The translations under genes were made by a program, and so were the position numbers. The notes under the pieces were generated by a model that saw nothing but the letters and a program-made list of their open reading frames with translations, ran no database searches and was not told the DNA's origin. Positions 1 through 7,977 of a DNA stretch of 64,000 nt are shown here, in pieces. The first letter of the stretch is position 1, and every line of letters starts with the position of its first letter. The DNA comes from Flavobacterium tructae (GTDB taxonomy: Bacteria; Bacteroidota; Bacteroidia; Flavobacteriales; Flavobacteriaceae), in the NCBI RefSeq assembly GCF_002217475.1, contig NZ_MUHH01000017.1:298991-362990 (forward strand), read 5' to 3'.

Positions 1-63
1 TCCTTTCAGTCGAAATGACAAGGATAGCAGAAAAAATCTGCGTGCAACAAGATTGCCAGTCTC

Positions 64-1056
64 TTATTTTGAATTTCTAAACTCCTTCAATACTTCATCA
101 ATCACCCAGGTCGTGCTGGCAGCAGAGGTTCCTTTTGATGGTGAGAAACCGTCTTTGCCTAAAATTTCAGCAACAACAGTTTCAACAAGTGGTAATTGAA
201 TGTGAAGCGGATTTTCGATTGTAATGCTTTCTTTTTCACCATTTGGATATTGAATATGAATTGCGTCATTACCGAATGTAGAGAACGAAATTTTACCTTT
301 ATCGCCTACAATATCAGTATTGTCGTAACGCTCAAAACTGGCAAAATTCCATAAACCGGTTCCGTGGATTCCGTTTTCGAATAAAAATGACATCGAAACC
401 GAATCTTCGGCCGGATAAGCTTTGAGCTGTGAACTCGCATGCCCGCGGACTGATTTAATCGGGCCAAATACAAAATCAAGAAAATCTAAGGTGTGGCAAG
501 CCAAATCGACAAATATTCCGCCACCGGAAATGTGTGGTAAAACCGTCCATGGTAAATTGATTTCGTCGTCGTAACGCTTCTCAAACGGATGATATAAAAC
601 ACAACTTACATGTCTGACAGTTCCTATTTTACCTTGTTCTATTAGTTCTTTTATCTTCAGGAATCTTGGAAGGCTTCTTCTGTAATAAGCTACAAATAAA
701 GGCACATTGTGTTCTTTACAAACGCTGATCATTTCGTTGCATTCTTCAAAATTTAAAGCCATTGGTTTCTCTACGTAGACAGGTTTCCCGGCTTTGGCAC
801 ATAAAATGGTATATTCTTTATGAGAAGATGGAGGCGTAGCGATATAAACGGCATCAACTTCAGGATCATTAATTAAATCGATGGCGTTGGAGTACCATTT
901 CGGAACATTATGACGTTTAGCGTAATCTTCGGCAAGAGCAGCATCCCTGCGCATAACAGCAACTAAAGCTGAATTTGAAGCTTTCTGAAAAGCAGGACCG
1001 CTTTTAACTTCCGTTACATTGCCGCAGCCTATGATTCCCCATTTTACAATTTTCAT
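64..1056 (-). CDS. Gfo/Idh/MocA family NAD(P)-dependent oxidoreductase
   Basis: A 330-residue soluble protein. The N-terminus has a Rossmann nucleotide-binding motif (GIIGCGNV, residues 8-15), and EKPMALN near residue 97 is the family's conserved EKP motif, whose lysine takes part in catalysis. The second half fits the C-terminal alpha/beta domain of the family. These enzymes oxidise or reduce sugars, inositols or related compounds with NAD(P); the substrate cannot be read from the sequence. It starts at an ATG and has no signal peptide. It is the last gene on its strand at the window edge and is separated from the prolyl oligopeptidase gene by a palindrome-rich spacer, so it probably has its own transcript. 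Family assignment is firm, substrate unknown. Confidence 0.9.
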   Translation of the reverse strand: MKIVKWGIIGCGNVTEVKSGPAFQKASNSALVAVMRRDAALAEDYAKRHNVPKWYSNAIDLINDPEVDAVYIATPPSSHKEYTILCAKAGKPVYVEKPMALNFEECNEMISVCKEHNVPLFVAYYRRSLPRFLKIKELIEQGKIGTVRHVSCVLYHPFEKRYDDEINLPWTVLPHISGGGIFVDLACHTLDFLDFVFGPIKSVRGHASSQLKAYPAEDSVSMSFLFENGIHGTGLWNFASFERYDNTDIVGDKGKISFSTFGNDAIHIQYPNGEKESITIENPLHIQLPLVETVVAEILGKDGFSPSKGTSAASTTWVIDEVLKEFRNSK

Positions 1057-1093
1057 TTTTCTAGTTTTTTAGTTTTTCAAATTTAGAAAGTTT

Positions 1094-1245
1094 GCCACGA
1101 ATTCACGAATTATTTTTCATGCAGATTTATAAAAGTTAGCCACAGATTAATATGATTCTCACAGATTAAAAATCATATTAATCTTTTTAATCTGTGGCAA
1201 AAAAATAAAGCCACGAACTCACAAAATAATTCGTGAATTCGTGGC
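1094..1245. repeat. Nested palindromic repeat (families A and B)
   Basis: The spacer is filled by an outer inverted repeat, GCCACGAATTCACGAATTA at 1094-1112 matched by its exact reverse complement at 1227-1245. Inside lies a second inverted repeat, GCCACAGATTA at 1139-1149 with AATCTGTGGC ending at 1198. A further half-copy (GCCACGAACTCAC) starts at 1210. The same two words recur at several other intergenic sites in this window. Confidence 0.9.
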
Positions 1246-1267
1246 TAAATAAATTTGGTTTAAAGAT

Positions 1268-3376
1268 TTACTTTTTTGGTAAAGCTTTAATTCCCATATT
1301 GTAAAGTGTAAACGCCTGAACATCTACATTTTCCTGAATGGTTGCGGCAACAGATTTTCCTGCACCGTGACCTGCTTTTACATCAATACGAATTAATACC
1401 GGATTTTCACCTGTTTGTTTCTCTTGTAGCTCAGCAGCAAATTTAAAACTGTGCGCAGGAACCACACGGTCATCATGATCACCGGTAGTTACCATCGTTG
1501 CAGGGTACTTAACGTCTTTTTTTACGTTTTGTACCGGTGAGTATCCTTTTAGGTATTCAAACATTTCTTTGTTGTCCTGTGCTGTTCCGTAATCATAAGC
1601 CCAACCTGCACCGGCAGTAAAAGTATGGTAACGTAACATGTCCATTACACCAACAGCTGGTAAAGCAACTTTCATTAAATCAGGACGCTGTGTCATAGTC
1701 GCACCCACTAATAAACCTCCGTTAGAACCTCCGCGAATAGCAAGGAAGTCTGAAGAAGTATATTTTTGTGCAATTAAATATTCGCCAGCCGCTATAAAAT
1801 CGTCAAATACATTTTGTTTTTGCAATTTAGTTCCGGCATCGTGCCATTTTTTACCGTATTCACCACCACCTCTTAAATTGGCAACAGCATAAACGCCTCC
1901 GTTTTCTAACCAAACGGCATTTGCAATACTGAAACTAGGAGTTAAGCTAACGTTGAATCCACCGTATCCATAAAGAATAGTTGGGTTTTTACCGTCTAAT
2001 TTTAATCCTTTTTTATATGTGATGATCATCGGAATTTTTGTTCCGTCTTTTGAAGTATAGAACACTTGCTTGGATTCGTAATCTTCACTTTTAAAATCAA
2101 CTTTTGGTTTTTGATAGATTTCAGATTTACCTGATTTTGGCTCAAATGAATAGATCGTTCCGGGAGTCGTGTAATTGGTAAAGCTGTAGTATAATGTTTT
2201 ATCCTCTTTTTTGGCTCCAAATCCACCGGCGCTACCTACTGCAGGAAGTTTGATTTCACGGATTAGTTTTCCATTGTAATCGTATTGTTGTATAAATGAA
2301 ACTGCATCTTTGGTATAATTGGCAAAGAAGAATCCACCACCGGTTGTAGGGGATAGGATGTCCTTAGTTTCTTTGATAAAATCTTTCCAGTTTTCCGGTT
2401 TTGGATTGCTGATATCAACAGTAACTACACGTGAGTTTGGTGCATTTAAGTCTGTATCGATAAATAATTTAGTTCCTTCATTCTCGATAATCTGATTGCT
2501 GCTGTTGAAATTGTCTACAATCGTTACAATCGGACTATTAGGTTTCGTTAAATCTTTGATGAACAACTCATTTCCGTAAGTAGAATTGGCTGCAGAAATT
2601 ACCAGATATTTGTCGTCTTCTGTAACATATCCGCCAATATATCTGCGTTTTTGATCAGCTCCGTAAATCACTTTGTCTTCTTTTTGAGAAGTTCCCAGTT
2701 TGTGGAAATACAATTTATGCTGATCGGTTTTTGCAGATAGTTCACTTCCTTTTGGCTTATCATAACTGGAGTAATAAAAACCGGTATTTCCATGCCATGA
2801 AACCCCGCTGAATTTTACATCAACGATGGTGTCTTCCAATACTTTTTTAGTGATAGCATCAATAATGATTACTTTTCTCCAGTCGCTTCCTCCTTCAGAA
2901 ATAGCATAAGCTGCTTTTGATCCGTCTTTCGAGAAGTTTAATCCTCCAAGAGAAGTGGTACCGTCTTTAGAAAAAGTATTCGGATCTAAGAAAACCTCTT
3001 CTTTACCGTCTTTTCCTTTTCTATAAACTACAGATTGATTCTGAAGTCCGTTGTTTTTAGAATAGTAAGTGAATTTTCCTTCTACAAACGGAGCACTGAT
3101 TTTTTCATAGTTCCATAGTTTTTCCATGCGCTTTTTAAGTTCATTGCGGAATGGAATTTTGTCTAAATAACCATAAGTTACCTCATTTTGAGCCTTTACC
3201 CAGGCTCCAGTTTCAGCCGACTTATCGTCTTCAAGCCAACGATACGGGTCGTTTACTTTAGTGTCAAAATACACATCAACCGTTTCGCCTTTTTTAGTTT
3301 GGGGATACTGAATTTTGCCTTGCCCGAACGAAATTCCTGCAGTTGTGATTGCCATTAGAAGAAATGTTTTTTTCAT
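1268..3376 (-). CDS. Secreted prolyl oligopeptidase (S9A family)
   Basis: A 702-residue serine peptidase that cleaves short peptides after proline. Residues 1-20 form a signal peptide ending near FGQG, so it acts in the periplasm or outside the cell, like the 705-residue prolyl endopeptidase of Elizabethkingia (formerly Flavobacterium) meningosepticum. The middle is the beta-propeller. The C-terminal alpha/beta-hydrolase domain shows LRGGGEYG, the nucleophile motif GGSNGG (Ser551), the acid motif GDHDDRV and the histidine motif KAGHGAGK. Length matches the family. No partner genes are adjacent, so it is probably monocistronic. Confidence 0.95.
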   Translation of the reverse strand: MKKTFLLMAITTAGISFGQGKIQYPQTKKGETVDVYFDTKVNDPYRWLEDDKSAETGAWVKAQNEVTYGYLDKIPFRNELKKRMEKLWNYEKISAPFVEGKFTYYSKNNGLQNQSVVYRKGKDGKEEVFLDPNTFSKDGTTSLGGLNFSKDGSKAAYAISEGGSDWRKVIIIDAITKKVLEDTIVDVKFSGVSWHGNTGFYYSSYDKPKGSELSAKTDQHKLYFHKLGTSQKEDKVIYGADQKRRYIGGYVTEDDKYLVISAANSTYGNELFIKDLTKPNSPIVTIVDNFNSSNQIIENEGTKLFIDTDLNAPNSRVVTVDISNPKPENWKDFIKETKDILSPTTGGGFFFANYTKDAVSFIQQYDYNGKLIREIKLPAVGSAGGFGAKKEDKTLYYSFTNYTTPGTIYSFEPKSGKSEIYQKPKVDFKSEDYESKQVFYTSKDGTKIPMIITYKKGLKLDGKNPTILYGYGGFNVSLTPSFSIANAVWLENGGVYAVANLRGGGEYGKKWHDAGTKLQKQNVFDDFIAAGEYLIAQKYTSSDFLAIRGGSNGGLLVGATMTQRPDLMKVALPAVGVMDMLRYHTFTAGAGWAYDYGTAQDNKEMFEYLKGYSPVQNVKKDVKYPATMVTTGDHDDRVVPAHSFKFAAELQEKQTGENPVLIRIDVKAGHGAGKSVAATIQENVDVQAFTLYNMGIKALPKK

Positions 3377-3439
3377 AATTTTTGTTTAACGATTGTAGCA
3401 AAAATAGCATTTTTGTTGTGAAATAATAATGATAAAAAG

Positions 3440-3514
3440 TTAAACCATATAAGGCGTACAAGCTTGCTTAGTCAGGTATTAACTAATCTTAGCTATATGT
3501 CGTATATGGTTTAA
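3440..3514. repeat. 12-bp perfect inverted repeat around a 51-bp loop
   Basis: TTAAACCATATA (3440-3451) is matched exactly by TATATGGTTTAA (3503-3514). The enclosed segment contains ATCTTAGCTATAT, a word seen again near 16285. It lies between the TonB receptor stop and the prolyl oligopeptidase start. It lacks a terminator-like GC stem with a T-run, so it may be an inserted palindromic element rather than a terminator. Confidence 0.75.
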
Positions 3515-3519
3515 AAATG

Positions 3520-5727
3520 TTACAGATTGAAGTTAACTCCAAGGACAATATTTCGTCCTATGTTTGGTATACCGTCCGTTTTTAATCTTGACAGGTGAGC
3601 AATATATTTTTTATCCAATAAATTGTTTCCGTTTAGGTTAACATCAAAAGCATGTTTGCCTAGTTTTACTGTTCCACCAAAACCTAAATTCACTAAAGTA
3701 TATCCTTTTGAAGCAGTTTCAAAACCGCTTACATTATTTTGGCTAAAAGTAGAAGAAACATTTAGAGAAGCATAACCTTCTTCAAACCAATTTTTGATTT
3801 TGAATTCAGTTCGTAAAGTATTATTCCAGTTATTAGCAGGAATTAAAGGCAGGTAATCATTGTTTTGTTTTTTACCGGTTACCGTTTCAAAACTGGTTTC
3901 AAAATGCAGCCAGTCCAGCGGATGAGGGTGAAAGTGTAAACCTGCTTCACCTCCGTATAATTTGGCGTCATTCTGAACATAAGCAAAAACATCGTTGTTA
4001 TCACGTACTTCGCCTGTTGGTGAAGTGTAAATGTAGTTGTTCACATGATTGTAAAATCCGTTGATGAAAAACTCAAAGTGTGTGTTTTTATATTCTAAGT
4101 TTAAATCGGTTTGAACGTTTTGCTCGTTTTTTAAATTAGAATTTCCAACTTCATAACGGTTCGTTCCTTCGTGAACCCCGTTTGACGTAAGCTCGGCTAA
4201 GTTTGGTGCTCTGAAACCTGTTGCTACATTCAGTCTCAGTGTTAAAGGTTCTGCAAGTTTGGTTTTATATCCCAAAGAAGCATTAAAACTATCAAAGGAA
4301 CGGTCTAAAGGCAGAAAATAGCCTTCTTCACCTTCGGTACCGTGAGCTTCAGAAGTTACTTTTCGATTGTCAAAACGTAATCCGGCTTGTAAAACATTAT
4401 TATTCCATTCGTAATTTGCAGTTCCAAAAGCACCAAAGTCATTTGTAGTCGCATTCGGAATTAAATATTCTTCCCCGGAATTTTTATTAGTCTGATGCAT
4501 TCCCTGAACACCAACAATCGTTTCAATTTTACCGAATTTTGGAAAATGATATTTGGCATTGTAATTAAAAGTATTCAGTTTCATATGAAGTGCAGCAACA
4601 TTACTGTCTTCGAATTCACTTCTGTCATTCGCAATGTAGCCTAAATCAACATCCAGTTTAGAGTTTTGAAAAAAGATCACATTGTTCAAACTCAATAAAT
4701 GGTTGAAGATTCCTTGTCTTGGGAACAATGTGTTTTTGCTTGATGACTGCTCTGCGATTCCTTCTTCGGGAATACCAATGTCGAGCTTGTTGTAATTGTA
4801 ACGTAAAACACTTGAGAAACTAGAGTTGCTGTATCCAACTCCGGTTTTAAAATCGGTTTCATTATAGCGGGTATTGGTCACACGATCACCGTCGGCAATT
4901 TTATAATCAGAATGAGTGTTGAAGCTTCCTCTGGCTAAGAATTTCCAGTTGTCTGTTGAAGTTTTTAAGCCAATAGAAGAGTTACTTCCCTGTGTATTGG
5001 TGAAGTATTTTTGACTAAAATTAGCCTTGAAGGTATTTGCGTCGGCAAATTTTTCAGGATTAAAATACAAAACACCACCTAAAGCATCAGATCCGTATAA
5101 TAAAGAAGCAGGCCCTTTGATTACTTCGACACTTTCTATTCCGGCATCATTAAGTCCCAGGCCATGTTCGTCTCCAAATTGTTGATTTTCGATACGAACT
5201 CCTTGCGAGTACACTAAAACACGATTTCCGCTTAAACCTCTAATAACCGGTTTTCCAATAGAAGTTCCCGTAGAAATTTGAGAAACTCCCGGAATAGTTG
5301 CCAGACCTTCGATTAAAGTTGAAGTTCCTTTTTGTTGTAATGTTTTAATGCTTTCATGTTCTACTTTCATTACGTTTTGCGATTGCAATTTGTTGAAAGG
5401 AGTTGAAACCACAACTTCATCCATTTCAAAAACAGATTCCGTAAGTGTAATGTCTAGAGTGTTTTCTTTTAATAGTTTAGAAATGGTCTTGCTTTGTGTA
5501 GTATAACCAATAAGTGTAAAAGAAAGTCGGAAACTACCGTTTGGAAGATTCTTAAAATCGTATTTTCCGTTTTCATCTGTTGTTGTTCCTTTGTGTAGTT
5601 CAGCTGCATAAACAGATACGCCGGCTAAGGGTTTGTTTTGAAGATCGATAACAGTTCCCGATACCGAATTTTGAGCAGAAAGAATGCCCGTAAACCCTAA
5701 AATAAGGGCCAATATTAGTTTTTTCAT
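3520..5727 (-). CDS. TonB-dependent outer-membrane receptor (probable metal or metal-complex uptake)
   Basis: A 735-residue receptor. It has a signal peptide (residues 1-18), then a carboxypeptidase-regulatory-like beta-sandwich (about 20-105), a plug domain (about 115-225, with GKPVIRGLSGNRVLVY and LLYGSDALGGV), and a C-terminal 22-strand barrel ending in aromatic VLGVNFNL. It moves a substrate across the outer membrane using TonB energy. The upstream gene on the same strand encodes a small exported protein rich in His and Cys, and a loop of the barrel carries HFHPHPLDWLHFE. Together these suggest a metal or metal-complex ligand; that is inference. Family is certain, ligand is not. Confidence 0.93.
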   Translation of the reverse strand: MKKLILALILGFTGILSAQNSVSGTVIDLQNKPLAGVSVYAAELHKGTTTDENGKYDFKNLPNGSFRLSFTLIGYTTQSKTISKLLKENTLDITLTESVFEMDEVVVSTPFNKLQSQNVMKVEHESIKTLQQKGTSTLIEGLATIPGVSQISTGTSIGKPVIRGLSGNRVLVYSQGVRIENQQFGDEHGLGLNDAGIESVEVIKGPASLLYGSDALGGVLYFNPEKFADANTFKANFSQKYFTNTQGSNSSIGLKTSTDNWKFLARGSFNTHSDYKIADGDRVTNTRYNETDFKTGVGYSNSSFSSVLRYNYNKLDIGIPEEGIAEQSSSKNTLFPRQGIFNHLLSLNNVIFFQNSKLDVDLGYIANDRSEFEDSNVAALHMKLNTFNYNAKYHFPKFGKIETIVGVQGMHQTNKNSGEEYLIPNATTNDFGAFGTANYEWNNNVLQAGLRFDNRKVTSEAHGTEGEEGYFLPLDRSFDSFNASLGYKTKLAEPLTLRLNVATGFRAPNLAELTSNGVHEGTNRYEVGNSNLKNEQNVQTDLNLEYKNTHFEFFINGFYNHVNNYIYTSPTGEVRDNNDVFAYVQNDAKLYGGEAGLHFHPHPLDWLHFETSFETVTGKKQNNDYLPLIPANNWNNTLRTEFKIKNWFEEGYASLNVSSTFSQNNVSGFETASKGYTLVNLGFGGTVKLGKHAFDVNLNGNNLLDKKYIAHLSRLKTDGIPNIGRNIVLGVNFNL

Positions 5728-5885
5728 TTGAAAATGATGCTATAGTTAATTGAATTTGTCTTGCAATCTGAAACTAAAATCAACGGTACAACCTGCCGAA
5801 CCTGAAAGTTTCAGGATGGGGAAATTCACCAATTTTTTAGAATTAGATTAAAAAGAGTTTAAATTTATTTCGTGTATTACGAAAT

Positions 5886-6239
5886 TTAGGCAACTATAGC
5901 TTGCGGAGGCCCCCTTAGTAAATAGGCACTCTCTGAAAACGAAAATAATCTTTCTGAAAGAGTAAAGAAGTACGGAATTTCGTTATCGAAATGGTGAAAC
6001 TGAAGCGCAATTTCTTCCGGAACAATATAACTGCCAAAAGCAAAATGACAAACATAACATAAGTCATAATTATGGTGCTGGTGCGTTATTTCGCCACTTG
6101 GATCATTGTAGTCGTGGTGGCATTGTTTTTCTGAAAGCTGCTTTACAATATGCTCATAACTGTGTATGGACTGAAAGAATATTGAGAACAATATCATCAG
6201 AACCAAAGAAACACTTAATATGAGTTGTTTTCTTTTCAT
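5886..6239 (-). CDS. Small exported His/Cys-rich protein, metal-related
   Basis: About 117 residues. An ATG at 6239 (MKRKQLILS) is preferred to one three codons upstream because it places Lys/Arg directly before a hydrophobic signal segment (residues 6-23). The mature part is dense in potential metal ligands: HHDYN, HQHHNYDLCYVCHF with a CxxC, and FHHFDNE. It ends in LRGPPQAIVA; small proteins with a His-rich body and a terminal RGPP or RAPP are common next to metal transport genes. It precedes the TonB receptor on the same strand by 158 bases. It may deliver or sense metal; no enzyme motif is seen. Confidence 0.75.
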   Translation of the reverse strand: MKRKQLILSVSLVLMILFSIFFQSIHSYEHIVKQLSEKQCHHDYNDPSGEITHQHHNYDLCYVCHFAFGSYIVPEEIALQFHHFDNEIPYFFTLSERLFSFSESAYLLRGPPQAIVA

Positions 6240-6388
6240 TACACACAAAGGTATAAAAGATAGAAGAAAAATAGATTTATTTTTTAGATTCTGTTAGCGA
6301 TTCATTGAAAAAAGTTTAGAAAAGACATTTTTTTTGGATCGAAAAGCGAATAATTACATTCAAATGGTATCCTGAACTGGCATTATAT

Positions 6389-6396
6389 TATATTTG
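6389..6396 (+). promoter_or_regulatory. -7 promoter box TATATTTG for the porin-like gene
   Basis: TATATTTG matches the Bacteroidota TAnnTTTG consensus and lies 64 bases before the ATG at 6461. No clear TTG is found at the expected upstream spacing. Confidence 0.6.
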
Positions 6397-6460
6397 TAAT
6401 TGAAATAAAACTACCCTAAAAAACGTTTACTTGAAAAACTCTTTAAAACCAAAATACGAT

Positions 6461-7174
6461 ATGCGACTACTATTTAGCTGTTTGTTTTTAGTATCGTTTT
6501 TTAATTCTTTTGCCCAGGAAGTAAAGCCGGAGGTCAAACCGGAAGTGAAGCCTGTTGTTAAAATAGATTCATTGTATCGGGAAGATCAGTTTTATTTTTC
6601 GGTTACCTATAATCTTCTGACCCAGGTTCCACAAGGACTTAAACAAAATAAATTCTCTGTCGGACTTTCTGCCGGTTTTCTGCGTGATATGCCAATCAAT
6701 AAAAGCAGAACGGTTGCCATTGCAACGGGTTTGGGTTTGAGTTATCAAAATTATAACCAGAACCTGACGATTGCTAAAGATGCAGACGGTAAGTTGACTT
6801 ATGAAGTAACCGATTACAATGACATCAAATCAAACCGATACAAACAGTATATGGTTGATCTTCCGATAGAATTTCGTTGGAGAAATTCGACCTACGAAAG
6901 TTATAGATTCTGGAGGATTTATGGAGGATTTAAACTAAGCTATGTTTTTTCTAATAAGTCTCTTTTAGACACCGGAGAAGAGTCTCATAAAATTTCGAAC
7001 AATTCTGATATAAACAGACTTCAGTACAGTGTATACATGGCCGTTGGTTATAACACCTGGAATCTTTACCTTAATTATGGACTAAATCCTTTGTTTAAAA
7101 ATGTAACAACGGTTTCAGGACAAAACATTAATGTAAGAACGCTGAATGCGGGATTGATTTTCTACATTTTATAG
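6461..7174 (+). CDS. Outer-membrane beta-barrel protein (PorT/porin-like family)
   Basis: The ATG at 6461 (MRLLFSCLFLVSFFNSFAQ) begins a clean signal peptide; an upstream TTG at 6431 would put ten charged residues before it, so the shorter 237-residue form is chosen. After cleavage at FAQ there is a short imperfect repeat (EVKPEVKPEVKP), then alternating polar and aromatic strands typical of an 8-strand barrel (DQFYFSVTYNLL, KQYMVDLPIEFRW, RFWRIYGGFKLSY, TLNAGLIFYIL at the end). The C-terminal domain resembles barrels annotated as PorT-family or porin-family proteins. It is unlikely to be the type IX secretion PorT itself, but this cannot be excluded. It overlaps the convergent next gene by six bases. 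Confidence 0.75.
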   Translation: MRLLFSCLFLVSFFNSFAQEVKPEVKPEVKPVVKIDSLYREDQFYFSVTYNLLTQVPQGLKQNKFSVGLSAGFLRDMPINKSRTVAIATGLGLSYQNYNQNLTIAKDADGKLTYEVTDYNDIKSNRYKQYMVDLPIEFRWRNSTYESYRFWRIYGGFKLSYVFSNKSLLDTGEESHKISNNSDINRLQYSVYMAVGYNTWNLYLNYGLNPLFKNVTTVSGQNINVRTLNAGLIFYIL

Positions 7175-7774
7175 CCACAAATTCAGAAACAATAACTGCG
7201 GTAAAATTCCAATAAAAGTTCCGATTACTAACTCATTAGGTGAATGGGCTTCCATTTCTAAGCGTGATGAAGCGACAATTCCCGTCATTAAAATCAGGAA
7301 AGCACTCCAGTAAGGATTTTGCAATTGAAGATGTGTGTTCAGCCCAATCACAAAAATGGTGAATCCGCTAAGGGCCATCATGTGTAAGCTTGCTTTTATT
7401 TTGAACAGCGAGCAAATCAGAGCCAGAATGGTACTGAACAAAGCGCCCAGAAAAAAGAAATGCAATTCAGGATAACGGCTAATGACGATGCTTCGTTTTA
7501 CCAGTAAAATATACAAAAAGCACTGTAAAATCAGAGGGATTTTGCGTTGTGAAGTTTCGTGAATCATAATAGAATTCACACGCCCCGTCGAACGTAGTAA
7601 AAGATAAAATAATATGGGTACTAAAATGGTGATGATGAGAATTTGAAGCAGCACATAATATTTTTCCTGAGTACTAAAGAGATCGTGTTTGAAGAAAAGA
7701 TAAAATAAGGTGGCGTACATCGATATAAAAATCGGATGAAAGATATAGGAGAATATAGGCAGGATTCTTTTCAA
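7169..7774 (-). CDS. PAP2-like integral membrane protein, divergent
   Basis: About 201 residues with five to six hydrophobic segments. The last part contains SRLEMEAHSPNE, which fits the PAP2 phosphatase motif SR-x5-H-x3-D except that Glu replaces the final Asp. A weaker SLHMMALSG could stand for the second PAP2 motif. It may be a lipid phosphatase or a non-catalytic relative. The reading frame opens at a TTG at 7801, but that TTG lies inside a perfect -7 promoter box. The TTG at 7774 (LKRILPIFSYIFHP) is therefore the better start; the first ATG would cut off the first membrane helix. Confidence 0.7.
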   Translation of the reverse strand: MKRILPIFSYIFHPIFISMYATLFYLFFKHDLFSTQEKYYVLLQILIITILVPILFYLLLRSTGRVNSIMIHETSQRKIPLILQCFLYILLVKRSIVISRYPELHFFFLGALFSTILALICSLFKIKASLHMMALSGFTIFVIGLNTHLQLQNPYWSAFLILMTGIVASSRLEMEAHSPNELVIGTFIGILPQLLFLNLWL

Positions 7775-7798
7775 AACGTTGTATTTAGTGGTGTTAAG

Positions 7799-7806
7799 CA
7801 AATATA
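7799..7806 (-). promoter_or_regulatory. -7 box TATATTTG for the PAP2-like gene
   Basis: Read on the minus strand, TATATTTG is a perfect TAnnTTTG box. It predicts a transcript start near 7792, ahead of the chosen TTG start at 7774, and rules out the upstream TTG, which overlaps the box. Confidence 0.65.
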
Positions 7807-7977
7807 AACAAATATTGTTTTTTTGCTACGAATCGTGTGAATTAGCAAGAGTTAAAATTCGTGCAATTCGCGGCAAACTTTTTAGTAATCTGTGGCAAAA
7901 AGTGCCACAAAGAATTAGTGAAAATTTGTGAAATTCATGGTAAACCTTTTTTTAAATTTGACAAAAAGAAAATCTTA

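Noticed and set aside
7861..7977. 39-codon N-terminal extension of MurF-Alr
   Set aside because: The segment consists of degenerate family A and B repeat words and is Cys/Lys-rich; the enzyme's conserved start is at 7978.
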